Shown: positions 34,910 through 45,500 of the stretch, one piece after another | Numbering within the stretch: position 1 is the stretch's first letter | How the letters are laid out: each line of letters begins with the position of its first letter | DNA from: an uncultured Porphyromonadaceae bacterium | GTDB lineage: Bacteria; Bacteroidota; Bacteroidia; Bacteroidales; Muribaculaceae | Assembly (NCBI GenBank): GCA_900541865.1 | Contig: UQLO01000001.1 | Span: 62,001 to 126,000, forward strand | Direction of reading: 5' to 3' | Length of the DNA stretch: 64,000 nucleotides | Program-made: the position numbers and the translations under genes | The notes under the pieces: generated by a model | The model's input: the letters and a program-made list of their open reading frames with translations, nothing else | The model's database searches: none | What the model was told of the DNA's origin: nothing

Positions 34910-36946
34910 TTATTTGATTTGAGCACCCGGAGTGGCCGGCGCATGCGGGCCGATGAGGCTCAGAGAACCGTCGGCGTTGGTGGCGCACAGCACCATACCC
35001 TGCGACTCGACGCCACGGAGCTTGACCACCGGCAGGTTGGCCACAAACACCACCTGACGCCCTACCAGGTCGGCCGGAGCGTAGTGCGCGGCGATGCCGC
35101 TAACGATGGTGCGGGAGCCCATGCCGTCGTCGACGGTGAGCTTGAGCAGCTTGTTGCTCTTCTTGACCGGTTCGCAGGCCGTGACGGTGCCCACGCGGAG
35201 ATCGGTGGCGCCGAAGGCCTCGATGGTGGTGTCGACCTGCTGGGGCGCCGGCTTGAAGTTCGCTATGGCGTTCTGGCGTTTGGACTCGTTCAAGCGCTCT
35301 ACCTGAGCCTCGATGGCGGCGTCTTCTATCTTCTCGAAGAGCAGCTCCGACTGGCCGATATGGCTGCCGGAGCCAAGCAGATCGCGGCTGCCGATTTGCG
35401 ACCAACTGAGTTTGTCCAGACCCAAAATGCCGCGAAGCTTCTCGGCCATGAACGGCATGAAGGGCTCCATCGCTATGGCCAGCGACGCTACTATCTGAAG
35501 GTTTACGTACATCACCGTCTTGACGCGCTCGGGGTCGGTCTTGACGGTCTTCCACGGCTCGGTGTCCTGAAGGTATTTGTTTCCCAGACGAGCTATCGAC
35601 ATAGCGTCGCGCAGCGCATCGCGGAAGTGGAAGTTCTCCAGCTTGTCGGTCAGGGCGTCGCGCAGCTGGTCCAGCTCGGCGAACGCCTCCTTGTCGACGG
35701 CCTCAAACTCGCCCGGAGTCGGCACGGTGCCCTCGTAGTATTTGTGGGTAAGCACAACCACGCGGTTCACGTAGTTGCCCAGAATGGCAACCAACTCGCT
35801 GTTGTTGCGGGCCTGGAAGTCTCGCCAGGTAAAGTCGTTGTCGCGAGTTTCCGGAGCATTGGCCGTCAGCACATAGCGAAGCACATCCTGCTTGCCGGGG
35901 AAATCGCGAAGGTACTCGTGGAGCCACACGGCCCAGTTGCGCGACGTCGAAATCTTGTCGCCCTCAAGGTTGAGGAACTCGTTCGACGGCACATTGTCGG
36001 GCAGTTGGTATCCATCGCCGTAGGCCATCAGCATGGCCGGGAAGACGATGCAATGGAACACGATGTTGTCCTTGCCGATAAAGTTGATGATGCGCGTCTC
36101 GGGGTCCTTCCACCATGTCTCCCAGCTGTCCGGAAGCAGCTCCTTGGTGTTGGATATATAGCCGATGGGTGCGTCGAACCACACATAGAGCACCTTGCCC
36201 TCGGCACCTTCGACCGGCACCGGCACGCCCCAGTTGAGGTCGCGGCTCACCGCGCGCGGCTGAAGGCCCATGTCGAGCCAGCTCTTGCACTGACCGTAGA
36301 CGTTCGAGCGCCACTCCTTGTGGCCCTCAAGTATCCACTCGCGAAGACGGGGCTCCCACTTGTCCAGCGGAAGATACCAGTGGCGGGTGGCGCGCAGTTC
36401 GGGGACGGCGCCCGAAATGGCGCTCTTGGGGTTTATAAGCTCAGTGGCCGCAAGAGCCGTGCCGCAGGCCTCGCACTGGTCGCCGTAGGCACGCGGATTA
36501 TGGCAATGAGGACATTCGCCTGTCACATAGCGGTCGGCGAGGAACTGCCCCGCCTCCGGGTCGTAGAGCTGCATCGACTCCTTCTCGATGAATTCTCCCT
36601 TGTCGTAAAGGCGGCGGAAGAACTCGCTCGCCGTTTCGTGGTGTATCTCCGAAGTCGTGCGAGAATAGATGTCGAACGATATTCCCAGCTCCTCAAACGA
36701 TTCCTTGATGAGCTTGTGGTAGCGGTCAACTATATCCTGGGGCGAAACGCCTTCCTTGCGGGCCTTCAGAGTGATAGGCACACCATGCTCGTCGCTGCCG
36801 CCTATCAAAACTACGGGGCGGCCGCTCAAACGAAGATAGCGGGCATAAATATCGGCGGGCACGTACACGCCGGCAAGATGCCCTATGTGCACGGGGCCAT
36901 TGGTATAAGGTAATGCTGTGGTAATCAGTGTGCGCTTGTATTCCAT
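34910..36946 (-). CDS. metG: Methionyl-tRNA synthetase
   Basis: About 678 residues. The catalytic core shows PYTNGPVHIGHLAG (HIGH motif), a zinc knuckle with CPHCHNPRAYGDQCEACG, and KISTSRN in place of KMSKS. The alpha-helical anticodon domain is followed by a C-terminal tRNA-binding OB domain (about 575-678) with DLRVGTVTACEPV and GRQVVFVANLP. It makes Met-tRNA for initiation and elongation. ATG 36946 is chosen over an ATG nine bases earlier because MEYKRTLITTALPYTNG matches the family N-terminus. Confidence 0.95.
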   Translation of the reverse strand: MEYKRTLITTALPYTNGPVHIGHLAGVYVPADIYARYLRLSGRPVVLIGGSDEHGVPITLKARKEGVSPQDIVDRYHKLIKESFEELGISFDIYSRTTSEIHHETASEFFRRLYDKGEFIEKESMQLYDPEAGQFLADRYVTGECPHCHNPRAYGDQCEACGTALAATELINPKSAISGAVPELRATRHWYLPLDKWEPRLREWILEGHKEWRSNVYGQCKSWLDMGLQPRAVSRDLNWGVPVPVEGAEGKVLYVWFDAPIGYISNTKELLPDSWETWWKDPETRIINFIGKDNIVFHCIVFPAMLMAYGDGYQLPDNVPSNEFLNLEGDKISTSRNWAVWLHEYLRDFPGKQDVLRYVLTANAPETRDNDFTWRDFQARNNSELVAILGNYVNRVVVLTHKYYEGTVPTPGEFEAVDKEAFAELDQLRDALTDKLENFHFRDALRDAMSIARLGNKYLQDTEPWKTVKTDPERVKTVMYVNLQIVASLAIAMEPFMPFMAEKLRGILGLDKLSWSQIGSRDLLGSGSHIGQSELLFEKIEDAAIEAQVERLNESKRQNAIANFKPAPQQVDTTIEAFGATDLRVGTVTACEPVKKSNKLLKLTVDDGMGSRTIVSGIAAHYAPADLVGRQVVFVANLPVVKLRGVESQGMVLCATNADGSLSLIGPHAPATPGAQIK

Positions 36947-36993
36947 AAATAGCAAAAGTGGGCGGCGCTGACGGCGCCTCCTGTTTCAAAAGG

Positions 36994-37023
36994 CAAAATT
37001 AAGAATAATTTGCCGATTTGCAA
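36994..37023 (-). promoter_or_regulatory. Probable metG promoter
   Basis: Minus strand TAATTTTG (37001-36994) with TTGC (37023-37020) 18 bases upstream. The leader to ATG 36946 would be about 45 bases. Confidence 0.55.
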
Positions 37024-37072
37024 TGCCCACTCCCCGCATTTTTCACCCACCCCACAATAATATATAATAAGC

Positions 37073-38266
37073 TTAGTATAAAAACCCGAAAAGCCACAAA
37101 GGTATCTTGTTGCCGAATCCAAATTCTATATCATCCGCAGCCACAAAACTGTCGGGTATATTACGGATTTGAGCGAAGCCCTTACCCTTACCTCCGATCT
37201 CGAACAAGTATCGGCCGTCGACAACAAAATCACCGTCCTTTGCAAAATTAACCTGATTCTTGATGCTTAGTGCCGAGGCAAACGCACACTCTCTTGCAGC
37301 CCCGATGTGGGGTGCGCTGAGAGCATACATCAAAGAAGAATTGTTAAGTAGAATTTTTTGGGGCTTTGCAAGGCTCTTGGGTCCCCCGGCTGATATAAAG
37401 AGCTGGCGGATAATACCTGCTTTGTCCAGAAGGTCGAACAGTTTCAGCAGTAGGTTTCTCGACGACCCCATAAGACCGGCCAAAGTCGTCATGTTGGGAA
37501 TATAAGGCAACGACCCTGAAATAATGGACACAAGGCGCTTGGCCTTGATTAAGGTCTCGTAGTCAATTAGTTTTTCCACTGCCGGAATATCTGATTCTAT
37601 AACGGTCGAAACCGTCTGCTCGAGGCGGCTGAAATAGTCGCTCAGTCCCATCGATTTATAGAATGGATAGTACCCGTGTTCTATATAGCTTTTGAACAGC
37701 GGAAGCACATTGATTTCGGCCGATATGCCGGGCGATATGGTCTCATGGGAATATAGCACGTCCTGAAGCGTCAGCTCGGGAAGGGCGCCATAACCTTCGA
37801 ACATAAGGTACTCCCTAAATGAAAGGCCGGGCAAGGTGTGCATCGACACTCTTCGCGACAAGTCGGCTATCGAATGGTCTATCTCAAGTAGCGAAGAACC
37901 CGTAAATACCACGTGTAGCTCCGGATAAGAGTCATAGAGGTTCTTTATCTGGCGCTCCCAGCCCGGAAATCTGTGAACCTCGTCAAGATATAGGTGCGTC
38001 ACTCCGGTTTTGAGTACTTCTTCCGCAAGGTCTATCAAGGAATGGTCTGAAAACCAAATATTATCCAACGACGCATAGAAAGATTTATCTCCGCTAGGAT
38101 CCACTTCTTTGATGCGTTGAAGCATCAGGGTAGTCTTACCTACTCCTCTTTGTCCTTTGATTCCTATCAATGGCTGCGACCAGTCTATCTCATCAAACAG
38201 GAAGCGATGTATCTTGCTGTCTGTATATTTCAGTCGGCTTTGGTATGTACGTTTCAGAATTTCCAT
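37073..38266 (-). CDS. AAA family ATPase (AAA_14/DUF4143 type)
   Basis: A 397-residue protein. Walker A GQRGVGKT (38-45), Walker B HLYLDEVHRFPGW, and a sensor-like VVFTGSSLLEI are followed by a C-terminal DUF4143 nuclease-like region (about 200-397, with LGAARECAFASAL-like segment, then DFVVDGRYLFEIGGKGKG). This class is widespread and mobile in gut Bacteroidetes, with unknown substrate. The coding region is AT-richer than its neighbours, and a tandem repeat lies just upstream, suggesting an accessory insertion between metG and typA. A minus -7 box TAAATTTG lies at 38332-38325. Confidence 0.85.
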   Translation of the reverse strand: MEILKRTYQSRLKYTDSKIHRFLFDEIDWSQPLIGIKGQRGVGKTTLMLQRIKEVDPSGDKSFYASLDNIWFSDHSLIDLAEEVLKTGVTHLYLDEVHRFPGWERQIKNLYDSYPELHVVFTGSSLLEIDHSIADLSRRVSMHTLPGLSFREYLMFEGYGALPELTLQDVLYSHETISPGISAEINVLPLFKSYIEHGYYPFYKSMGLSDYFSRLEQTVSTVIESDIPAVEKLIDYETLIKAKRLVSIISGSLPYIPNMTTLAGLMGSSRNLLLKLFDLLDKAGIIRQLFISAGGPKSLAKPQKILLNNSSLMYALSAPHIGAARECAFASALSIKNQVNFAKDGDFVVDGRYLFEIGGKGKGFAQIRNIPDSFVAADDIEFGFGNKIPLWLFGFLY

Positions 38267-38341
38267 TTTGTCTGCTTTTGAGAGCCGCTCACCCGAAGGT
38301 TTGGCGGTTCAAATACTTTATGCCGCAAATTTAATAAATTG

Positions 38342-38486
38342 TTTTCACAAAAGAACAATTTCTCCAATTGTTTTCTCCAGGTTGCAATTCCTCAGATTGT
38401 TGTCCGCAGATTACAATTCCTCCGATTGTTGTCCGCAGGTTACAATTCGCCCGATTGTTGTCTGCAGGCAACAATTCGCCCAACTT
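38342..38486. repeat. Five tandem copies of a 29-bp repeat
   Basis: Copies start at 38342, 38371, 38400, 38429 and 38458. Copies 3 and 4 differ by only a few bases; the first and last are more diverged. Each unit carries a short dyad ACAAT...ATTGT around a C-rich centre. There are no unique spacers, so it is a minisatellite and not a CRISPR array. Confidence 0.9.
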
Positions 38487-38534
38487 CCGGTTCCGATTTA
38501 ACAAGGACCGATCCGTCACCTTAAAAAAAATTTG

Positions 38535-38542
38535 TAACTTTG
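38535..38542 (+). promoter_or_regulatory. TAACTTTG -7 box upstream of the Fic remnant
   Basis: A perfect -7 box without a convincing TTTG partner. The 165 bases between it and ATG 38707 hold no open frame and may be an old leader. Confidence 0.45.
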
Positions 38543-38706
38543 CCACGCTCAGGAGAAAGAGTCAATCCGTAACGGATAAATACTGAATACTGTAACCCTT
38601 TTTCAAGAGCAGACCGTAAAGTCAGCTCAACCGAAGCCGCGAAACTTGCGCAAACACGTTCAAACGTTCACCAAGGGAACCTCCAAACGTGCAAAAACGA
38701 AGAATA

Positions 38707-38844
38707 ATGAATAAATTAAACGACTTGTACGCCAAATGGCAAAACCTACAACCGTTGACAGAGCGCAAGCGTTATCTGCTCAGCCAACGTATGAGGCCGG
38801 AGCCCCGCGTGTTATTTTGTGGCAGTGCTTTTGCGGCGGTTTGA
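38707..38844 (+). pseudogene. Probable remnant of a Fic family gene (N-terminus only)
   Basis: An ATG opens a 45-codon frame whose first 29 residues (LNDLYAKWQNLQPLTERKR, then YLLSQRM) resemble the extreme N-terminus of Bacteroidales Fic/DOC proteins, which normally continue into a conserved NYNSNxxEGNT segment. That segment is absent: similarity stops and the remaining codons run through the typA promoter. The piece is best read as a truncated gene left by a deletion. The match is recalled from the family pattern and was not searched. Confidence 0.45.
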
Positions 38845-38863
38845 AGGGTTTTTCGTACCTTTG
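38830..38863 (+). promoter_or_regulatory. typA promoter
   Basis: TTTG (38830-38833), 22-base spacer, TACCTTTG (38856-38863). The leader to ATG 38888 is about 20 bases. Confidence 0.65.
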
Positions 38864-38887
38864 CACCCAAATTAGCAGCAAGTAAAA

Positions 38888-40684
38888 ATGCAGAACATCC
38901 GCAACATCGCCATTATTGCGCATGTGGACCACGGCAAGACCACTCTGGTGGACAAGATGCTCCTTGCCGGCCACCTTTTCCGCGACAACCAGACTACCGG
39001 TGAACTCATTCTCGACAACAACGACCTCGAACGCGAGCGTGGTATCACTATTCTCTCCAAAAACGTTTCCATCGACTATAAAGGTCACAAAATAAACATT
39101 ATAGACACCCCGGGGCACGCCGACTTCGGCGGCGAAGTGGAGCGCGTGCTCAACATGGCCGACGGATGCCTCCTCCTGGTCGACGCTTTCGAGGGTCCTA
39201 TGCCCCAGACTCGTTTCGTGCTCCAGAAAGCCATCGAAATCGGCCTGAAACCCATTGTTGTTATTAACAAGGTCGACAAGCCCAACTGCCGCCCCGAAGA
39301 AGTCCAGGAGATGGTTTTCGACCTTATGTTCAGCCTCGACGCCACTGAGGAGCAGCTCGACTTTCCCACCCTCTACGGCTCCGCAAAGCAGGGCTGGATG
39401 AGTCTGGACTACAAAAAGCCTACCGACAACATTCTTCCTCTGCTCGACACCATCATCGAGGCCATACCCGGTCCCGCCGAGAATCCCGGCGACACTCAGA
39501 TGCTCATCACTTCGCTCGATTTCAGCAAATACGTGGGACGCATCGCCATAGGCCGCGTGCACCGGGGCACCGTGCGCGAAGGCCAGGAAATCGGCCTGTG
39601 CCGGCGCGACGGCTCCGTGAGCCGTCAGCGCATCAAGGAACTCCACACCTTCGAAGGTATGGGGCGCCGGCGCACCGACGCTGTCGAAAACGGCGACATC
39701 TGCGCCATCGTCGGCCTCGAAGGCTTCGAAATCGGCGACACTGTCTCTCTGCCCGACAATCCCGACCCGCTGCCCCGCATCGCCATCGACGAGCCCACCA
39801 TGAGCATGACTTTTACAATCAACGACAGTCCCTTCTTCGGCAAGGACGGCAAATTCGTGACCTCACGCCATATCGGCGACCGCCTCACCGCTGAGCTCGA
39901 CCGAAATCTGGCCCTACGCGTCGAAAAAGGCAGCAAGGAAGACGTATGGACGGTCTTCGGCCGTGGCGTCCTCCATCTGAGCGTGCTCATCGAGACCATG
40001 CGCCGCGAGGGTTATGAGCTCCAAGTTGGCCAGCCTCAGGTCATAATCAAGGAAATCGACGGTGTGAAATGCGAGCCCGTCGAACTTCTCACCATCAACG
40101 TCACCGAGGAGTCCGCTTCCCGAATGATCGACATGGTGACTCGCCGAAAGGGCGAACTCGTCGCCATGACCACCAAAAACGACCGCGTGCAGATGGAATT
40201 CCAGATCCCCTCCCGCGGTATAATCGGCCTGCGAAGCAATGTCCTCACCGGCTCCGGAGGCGAAGCTATCATGAGCCACCGTTTCCTCGACTACCAACCC
40301 TGGAAAGGCGACATCGAGCGGCGTACCAACGGCTCCCTCATCGCCGTAGAGTCCGGCACGGCATATGCTTATGCCATCGACAAGCTCCAGGACCGCGGAC
40401 GCTTCTTCATCTTCCCCCAGGAAGAGGTATACGCCGGTCAGGTGGTCGGAGAGAACGCCAAGGACAACGACATCCCCGTCAACGTCACCAAGAGCAAGAA
40501 ACTCACCAACATGCGCGCTTCCGGAGCCGACGACAAGGCGCGTATCGTACCCCCGGTGGTCTTCAGTCTCGAAGAAGCCCTCGAATACATCAAAGAAGAT
40601 GAATATGTTGAGGTTACGCCCCACCACATCCGTCTGCGCAAAATAATTCTCGACGAAATAGAGCGCAAACGCGCAAATCGCTGA
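38888..40684 (+). CDS. typA: Translational GTPase TypA/BipA
   Basis: A 598-residue elongation-factor-like GTPase. G1 AHVDHGKTTLVD, switch region ERERGITI, G3 DTPGHADFGGEVER, G4 NKVDKP and the later EF-G-like domains III and V plus the TypA-specific C-terminal domain (about 480-598) are present. It binds 70S ribosomes and aids assembly or stress translation. The stop overlaps the folP start by one base (TGATG). Confidence 0.95.
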   Translation: MQNIRNIAIIAHVDHGKTTLVDKMLLAGHLFRDNQTTGELILDNNDLERERGITILSKNVSIDYKGHKINIIDTPGHADFGGEVERVLNMADGCLLLVDAFEGPMPQTRFVLQKAIEIGLKPIVVINKVDKPNCRPEEVQEMVFDLMFSLDATEEQLDFPTLYGSAKQGWMSLDYKKPTDNILPLLDTIIEAIPGPAENPGDTQMLITSLDFSKYVGRIAIGRVHRGTVREGQEIGLCRRDGSVSRQRIKELHTFEGMGRRRTDAVENGDICAIVGLEGFEIGDTVSLPDNPDPLPRIAIDEPTMSMTFTINDSPFFGKDGKFVTSRHIGDRLTAELDRNLALRVEKGSKEDVWTVFGRGVLHLSVLIETMRREGYELQVGQPQVIIKEIDGVKCEPVELLTINVTEESASRMIDMVTRRKGELVAMTTKNDRVQMEFQIPSRGIIGLRSNVLTGSGGEAIMSHRFLDYQPWKGDIERRTNGSLIAVESGTAYAYAIDKLQDRGRFFIFPQEEVYAGQVVGENAKDNDIPVNVTKSKKLTNMRASGADDKARIVPPVVFSLEEALEYIKEDEYVEVTPHHIRLRKIILDEIERKRANR

Positions 40685-41538
40685 TGCTCCCTTTCTCTCT
40701 TAATATCGACGGCCGGCCGGTGCTCTTCACCGAGCCGGCCGTTATGGCTATTCTAAACGTTACCGACGACTCCTTCCACGCTCCCTCGCGCGTAGTCGGA
40801 GCCGATGCCATCGCCCGCCGCGCCGAGGCCTTCGCTGGCGCCGGCGCTCGTTTTATCGACATCGGGGCCTGCTCAACCCGCCCCGGGGCTGCCTGCGTCG
40901 ACGCCGACGAGGAACTCCGTCGGGTGGAAACGGCCGTGGCTGCCGTCCGTAATGCCGTCGGAGCCGACATCATCATCTCCGTCGACACCTTCCGCGCCGC
41001 CGTGGCCCGACGCGCCGTCGAGGCCGGCGCGCACATGGTCAACGATGTGTCATCAGGTGCCCTCGACCCCGAAATGTTCTCTACTGTCGCCGAACTGCGT
41101 GTGCCCTACGTGCTGATGCATATGCGGGGCACGCCACAAACCATGCAGTCGCTCACCGACTACTCGCAGTGGGGCGGCGACGTCACCGCCGGTGTGGTCG
41201 CCGAACTCTCCGAACCTCTGGCGCGGCTTCGGCAGGCGGGAGTAGCCGACGTAATAGTCGACCCCGGGTTCGGTTTTGCCAAAACCCTTGAGCAAAACTA
41301 CAGCCTGATGCGAAATCTGGAGTGCCTCGACGTGCTTGGAGCACCCCTGCTGGTGGGTATTTCCCGCAAGTCGATGCTCACAAAACTCCTCGACATTTCC
41401 ACATCCGACGCACTGCCCGCAACCACCGCCCTCAACCTCTTCGCCTTGGCCAAAGGCGCGGCCATTCTCCGTGTCCACGACCCCGCCGAAGCCCTGCAGG
41501 CCCTACGGCTGAACGCCGCACTTGCCTTAAAAAAGTAA
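40684..41538 (+). CDS. folP: Dihydropteroate synthase
   Basis: A 284-residue TIM-barrel enzyme that joins p-aminobenzoate to a pterin diphosphate in folate synthesis. The signature loops MAILNVTDDSF, DIGACSTRPGA, SVDTFR, MHMRGTPQ, DPGFGFAKT and GISRKSML are all present, including the sulfonamide-site residues of loop 2. Its ATG overlaps the typA stop, so it is probably co-transcribed. Confidence 0.95.
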   Translation: MLPFSLNIDGRPVLFTEPAVMAILNVTDDSFHAPSRVVGADAIARRAEAFAGAGARFIDIGACSTRPGAACVDADEELRRVETAVAAVRNAVGADIIISVDTFRAAVARRAVEAGAHMVNDVSSGALDPEMFSTVAELRVPYVLMHMRGTPQTMQSLTDYSQWGGDVTAGVVAELSEPLARLRQAGVADVIVDPGFGFAKTLEQNYSLMRNLECLDVLGAPLLVGISRKSMLTKLLDISTSDALPATTALNLFALAKGAAILRVHDPAEALQALRLNAALALKK

Positions 41539-41671
41539 AACGGGCGCTTTTTTCCCAACCTTCGGCCTGCGCTGTATGTTTAGTTTATACAACGCCAACC
41601 TTTTATGCACCCCACTGCCGGGAAGCCCTTAGGTGGCGTTAGCATAGTACTAACGTTAAATACATATAGCT

Positions 41672-42448
41672 ATGGCAGAAAAGAAAACAAGCCGGCAAAC
41701 CCCCGAAGGGACCGCGCAGCATCAGTTAGGTGCTCACCGGCAGCCCGAACGTCTTGCCGCACACAAGGAGCCGGAGCAGTTGCCGGCACACGATGAGAGT
41801 GAGGACACGGTCGTTCCGGCAGTTACTGCCGACGTTGAAGAAACTCCGGGCTTCGTCAAGTACGGCGCAGCCATCCTTCTGGGTCTCGCCTTCGGTGTGG
41901 GCTGCTACGTCTGGATAACGGGTAGCGCACCCCAGCGTCCCTACGAAAAGGCTAACGGAATCATGTACTCCGCAAACAACGCCCCCGACAACTCCAACAT
42001 CCCCAACCCGTTCTATACCGCCGGCGGCTCCCAGCCCGAGTATTTGGTGGTAGAAGTGCCCACCGGCACCGCTGCTTCTCTGGCTGCAAACAGTCAGGCC
42101 CTGCAGGCCGACAACGGCGTGCGCCCCGTCGCCGCCGTCTCCGGGCCCGTGGTTTATCTCTTCACCTACGACTCGGCCGACATTCCCGAAACGGCTGCCC
42201 TGACCGACATCGCCCAACGAGCCCGCAAGGGTGGTTATGGGCTTGACGTCAAGGCTTATACCGACGAGCACGGCCGAGATGCATACAATCGCCGCCTCAG
42301 CCAGCGTCGCGCCCGCGCCGTGGCCGACTACCTCGTTGCACATGGTGCCGATCCCGCAAAGGTCAAGGCTCAGGGCATGGGTCCCACCCACGCTTACGCC
42401 AACGACGCTCAGGACCGCCGAGCAGAAGTAACTCTCACTCAGCAATAA
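41672..42448 (+). CDS. OmpA-family protein, membrane-anchored
   Basis: A 258-residue protein. Residues 1-64 are polar and probably cytoplasmic, 65-85 form a membrane helix (YGAAILLGLAFGVGCYVWI), and 155-255 are an OmpA C-terminal peptidoglycan-binding domain with VKAYTDEHGRDAYNRRLSQRR split across its typical TDxxGxxxxNxxLSxxRA layout. It likely links the inner membrane to the cell wall. The 133-base upstream gap has no clear promoter box. Confidence 0.85.
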   Translation: MAEKKTSRQTPEGTAQHQLGAHRQPERLAAHKEPEQLPAHDESEDTVVPAVTADVEETPGFVKYGAAILLGLAFGVGCYVWITGSAPQRPYEKANGIMYSANNAPDNSNIPNPFYTAGGSQPEYLVVEVPTGTAASLAANSQALQADNGVRPVAAVSGPVVYLFTYDSADIPETAALTDIAQRARKGGYGLDVKAYTDEHGRDAYNRRLSQRRARAVADYLVAHGADPAKVKAQGMGPTHAYANDAQDRRAEVTLTQQ

Positions 42449-42475
42449 GCAACCTCAGCATACGTTTTGAACACA

Positions 42476-42512
42476 AGCAGCCGGCCGCACTCTCGCGACC
42501 GGCTGCTTTTTT
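42476..42512 (+). terminator. Terminator after the OmpA-family gene
   Basis: AGCAGCCGG/CCGGCTGCT arms around a GC-rich loop, followed by six T. Confidence 0.85.
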
Positions 42513-42530
42513 CAGAAGCTGCCTACGCTT

Positions 42531-45500
42531 TCATCGAATAAGCATAGTCGCTCCGTTGGCTATCACAAACCCGCGGTAGTTGTCGCCCACAGGCTGTCCG
42601 AGTACATTGTAGCGCTGGTGGGAAGCCTCCGATGTCATAGTCCTGTCATTACAGACCAGGCCGCTGGAGGAACCTGTGCCAAGAAGTTCTATCTCCTGAC
42701 CGGCCTCGGTGGGAATGTCGTAGAGATAGGTCGTGGGTAGGTTTGTCTGCGGGATGCGGCTGCGGTCGGCAACTATGGGCTCCGGCATGGCGGCGGCCGC
42801 CGTCAGTGCGTTGGTGTTCTCGCCCTGCGCCTCGGCAAGGGGCGTGCCGTCGGCCAGGCGAAGCGGTGTGTTGCTGCGCAGGCGAAGGTTGCCGCCAACT
42901 GTCGAACGCACCATGGCGCGTACTATCTTGCCGTCTTCCCACTCCATATTGGAAATCTCAAAGCCGCCGCGAGCGCGAAGACCCTCGACAGAGCCCTTCG
43001 ACCATTTTGCCGGAAGTGCAGGCAGTAGGTGCACGAAGCCCGCGTGGCTCTGCAGGAGCATCTCGGCGATGCCGGCGCAGCAGCCGAAGTTGCCGTCGAT
43101 CTGGAAGGGTGCGTGAGCATCGAACATATTGGCGTAGGTGCCTCCATCGGGGTCCGACATGGTGATGTCGGGCGACACGAGGCGCAGCTGGTTCTTGATG
43201 ATTTCCAGTGCGTGGTCGCCATCGAGCATTCGCGCCCAAAGGCATACCTTCCAACCCATCGACCAGCCGCGGGCCGCATCGCCGCGGCCTACCAGCGACT
43301 TGTGCGCACCCTGGAAGATGTCGCCGTTAAGGTAAGGGCTGACCTGATTGCCCGGATATGCGCCCCAAAGGTGCGATATGTGGCGGTGCGACGTATTTTC
43401 GCGGTCCCAGTCTTCCTGCCATTCCTGAATCTGGCCGTAGCGTCCTATTTTGTAGGGCGTAAGGCGGCTGCGAAGTGCGTCGAGCTCATCGGCGAAGGCA
43501 GCGTCGGTGCCAAGTGTGCGCGCGGCAGCGGCTGTGTTGGCAAGTACGTCGTATACCATCTGGTTATCCATGGCAATGCCTCCGAAGAGAGCAACGTTCA
43601 TCTTGTTGCCGTCGTCCTTGTTGTACGACCACTTGCCCGGATGGTTCTCAGGCGAATTCGACGGGCAAACCACCATATAGCGGGTGTTGGGATCCTCTAC
43701 AAGGAAGTCCTGGTAGAACTGCGCGCATCCTTTCAGAACAGGGTAGATGTCGGCAAGATAGTCGGTGTCGCCGCTGAAGAGGTATTTCTCCCACAGGTGC
43801 GAGCAGAACCATGCGTTGCAGGTAGGCCAAATGCCCACAGAACCATTGTCGACGGCACCTGTAGTGCGCCAGATGTCGGTGTTGTGGTGAAGGGCCCAGC
43901 CTCGCGCGCCGTACATCTCTGCGGCTGTCACGGCGCCCGTGGTGGCTACATCGCGCACCATCTGCACAAAGGGTTCGTGGCACTCTGCGAGATTGGTGAC
44001 CTCGGCCGGCCAGTAGTTCATCTCCACATTGATATTGGTGGTATACTTGGAGTCCCAGGCCGGATACTGGCGGGCGTTCGGGTTCCACAGGCCCTGCAGG
44101 TTCGCCGGCTGTGTGCCGGGCTGGCTGGAGCTGATCAGCAGGTAGCGGCCATACTGGAAGTAGGTCGACACCAGTCCGGGATCGGAGTCTACGCTGCGGT
44201 ATTCGCGGATACGGGTTTCGGTGTCCTTGTTTTCCTGGGCCGGATTGACGCCCAGATCGAGCGCTACGCGGTTGAACATCTCCGAATATGCCTGTACGTG
44301 GTCGGCAAGTGCCGTTTCAAATGTTTTGCCGCTTTGGGCGAACGTTGTCAGCGGAGCAAGCGCCTTAGCCTCGGCGTCGCCGCTTATGTCGTTGTAGTTC
44401 TCGAAATTGGTGGCCGAGGATATCACTATGGTGGCGGCATCGGCACCGGCGACTTCTATTGCGGGCGTGGTGGCGCTACCGGCTACTATGCCGTACTGCA
44501 TTACGTTGCGGGTAGTGGCCGTGCGCGTACCTCCTTCGGGCAGCACGTTTATAAAGGTGAAACATTCCACCTTGTTGTCGATGCCTTCGCTCTGTGTGCG
44601 CGCCGGAACCAGCGAGGCGCGTATCATTGCGCCGTCGGTAGTCACTTCGTTGACGCCCATCTTGGCCATATTGGTTTTGGCGGGCGCGGCATAGCAAACA
44701 TCGAAGTTCAACGCCCCCGGCTGCGAGGCCTCCAGGCGGATGATGGTGACGTTGTCGGCAAAGGAGGTGAAAATCCGGCGGGTATAGGTCACGCCGTCGG
44801 CGACATAGGTCGTGGTGGCCACGGCCTGCTCCAAGTCAAGGTCGCGTACATAGCCCTGCGCGTCGCGGCAGTTGCCGGCTCCGCGCTCCTCGTCGTTGTA
44901 GCGGTGTCCGGCGAAGCCCAGCAGCACGCAACCCGCGCCCTGATATTGAGCGCCATGGCTCTTTTCGCTCTGCCAGGCAGGTATGGCAAGTTTCTGGGCG
45001 TCGACGTAGTTGCCGGCAAAAATCTGCTGCTGCACCTGCGCCAGCACGCCGCGGGCTTTGCTGTTGTGGTTCGAGTTGGGCGACTGGCCCCAGAAGGTGT
45101 CTTCGTTGAGCTGGATGGTATCGACGGCAACACTGCCGCTGACCATGGCGCCAAGTCGGCCGTTGCCCAAGGGCAATGCCTCTTCCCAAGCAGCCGCCGG
45201 GCGGTTGTACCACAGCCGGTTGTGGCCGCTCAGCACGGGCGGTGGAACCGGTCGCTCCGACGACGTCGTAAAGCTGATGCTGTAGGGCTGAGCGCATACA
45301 TTGCCGGTGAGGTCGGCGAATACGCCGCCTTCAACCTTGAAGGTATACACCGTGCTCAAGTCCAGCTCCTCAAAGGCAAAGCTCACTTTATTGGCGCTCA
45401 CCGTAGGCGTCAGTCGGCTCGAGCGGCCTGTAGCGCTGTTGGTGAGGGTGCCGTAAGCGCCTGCGGCGGCGGTGACGCTCTCGTTGAACATCATCACTAT

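Noticed and set aside
38342..38486. CRISPR array
   Set aside because: The 29-base units are directly adjacent with no unique spacers, and no cas genes are present.
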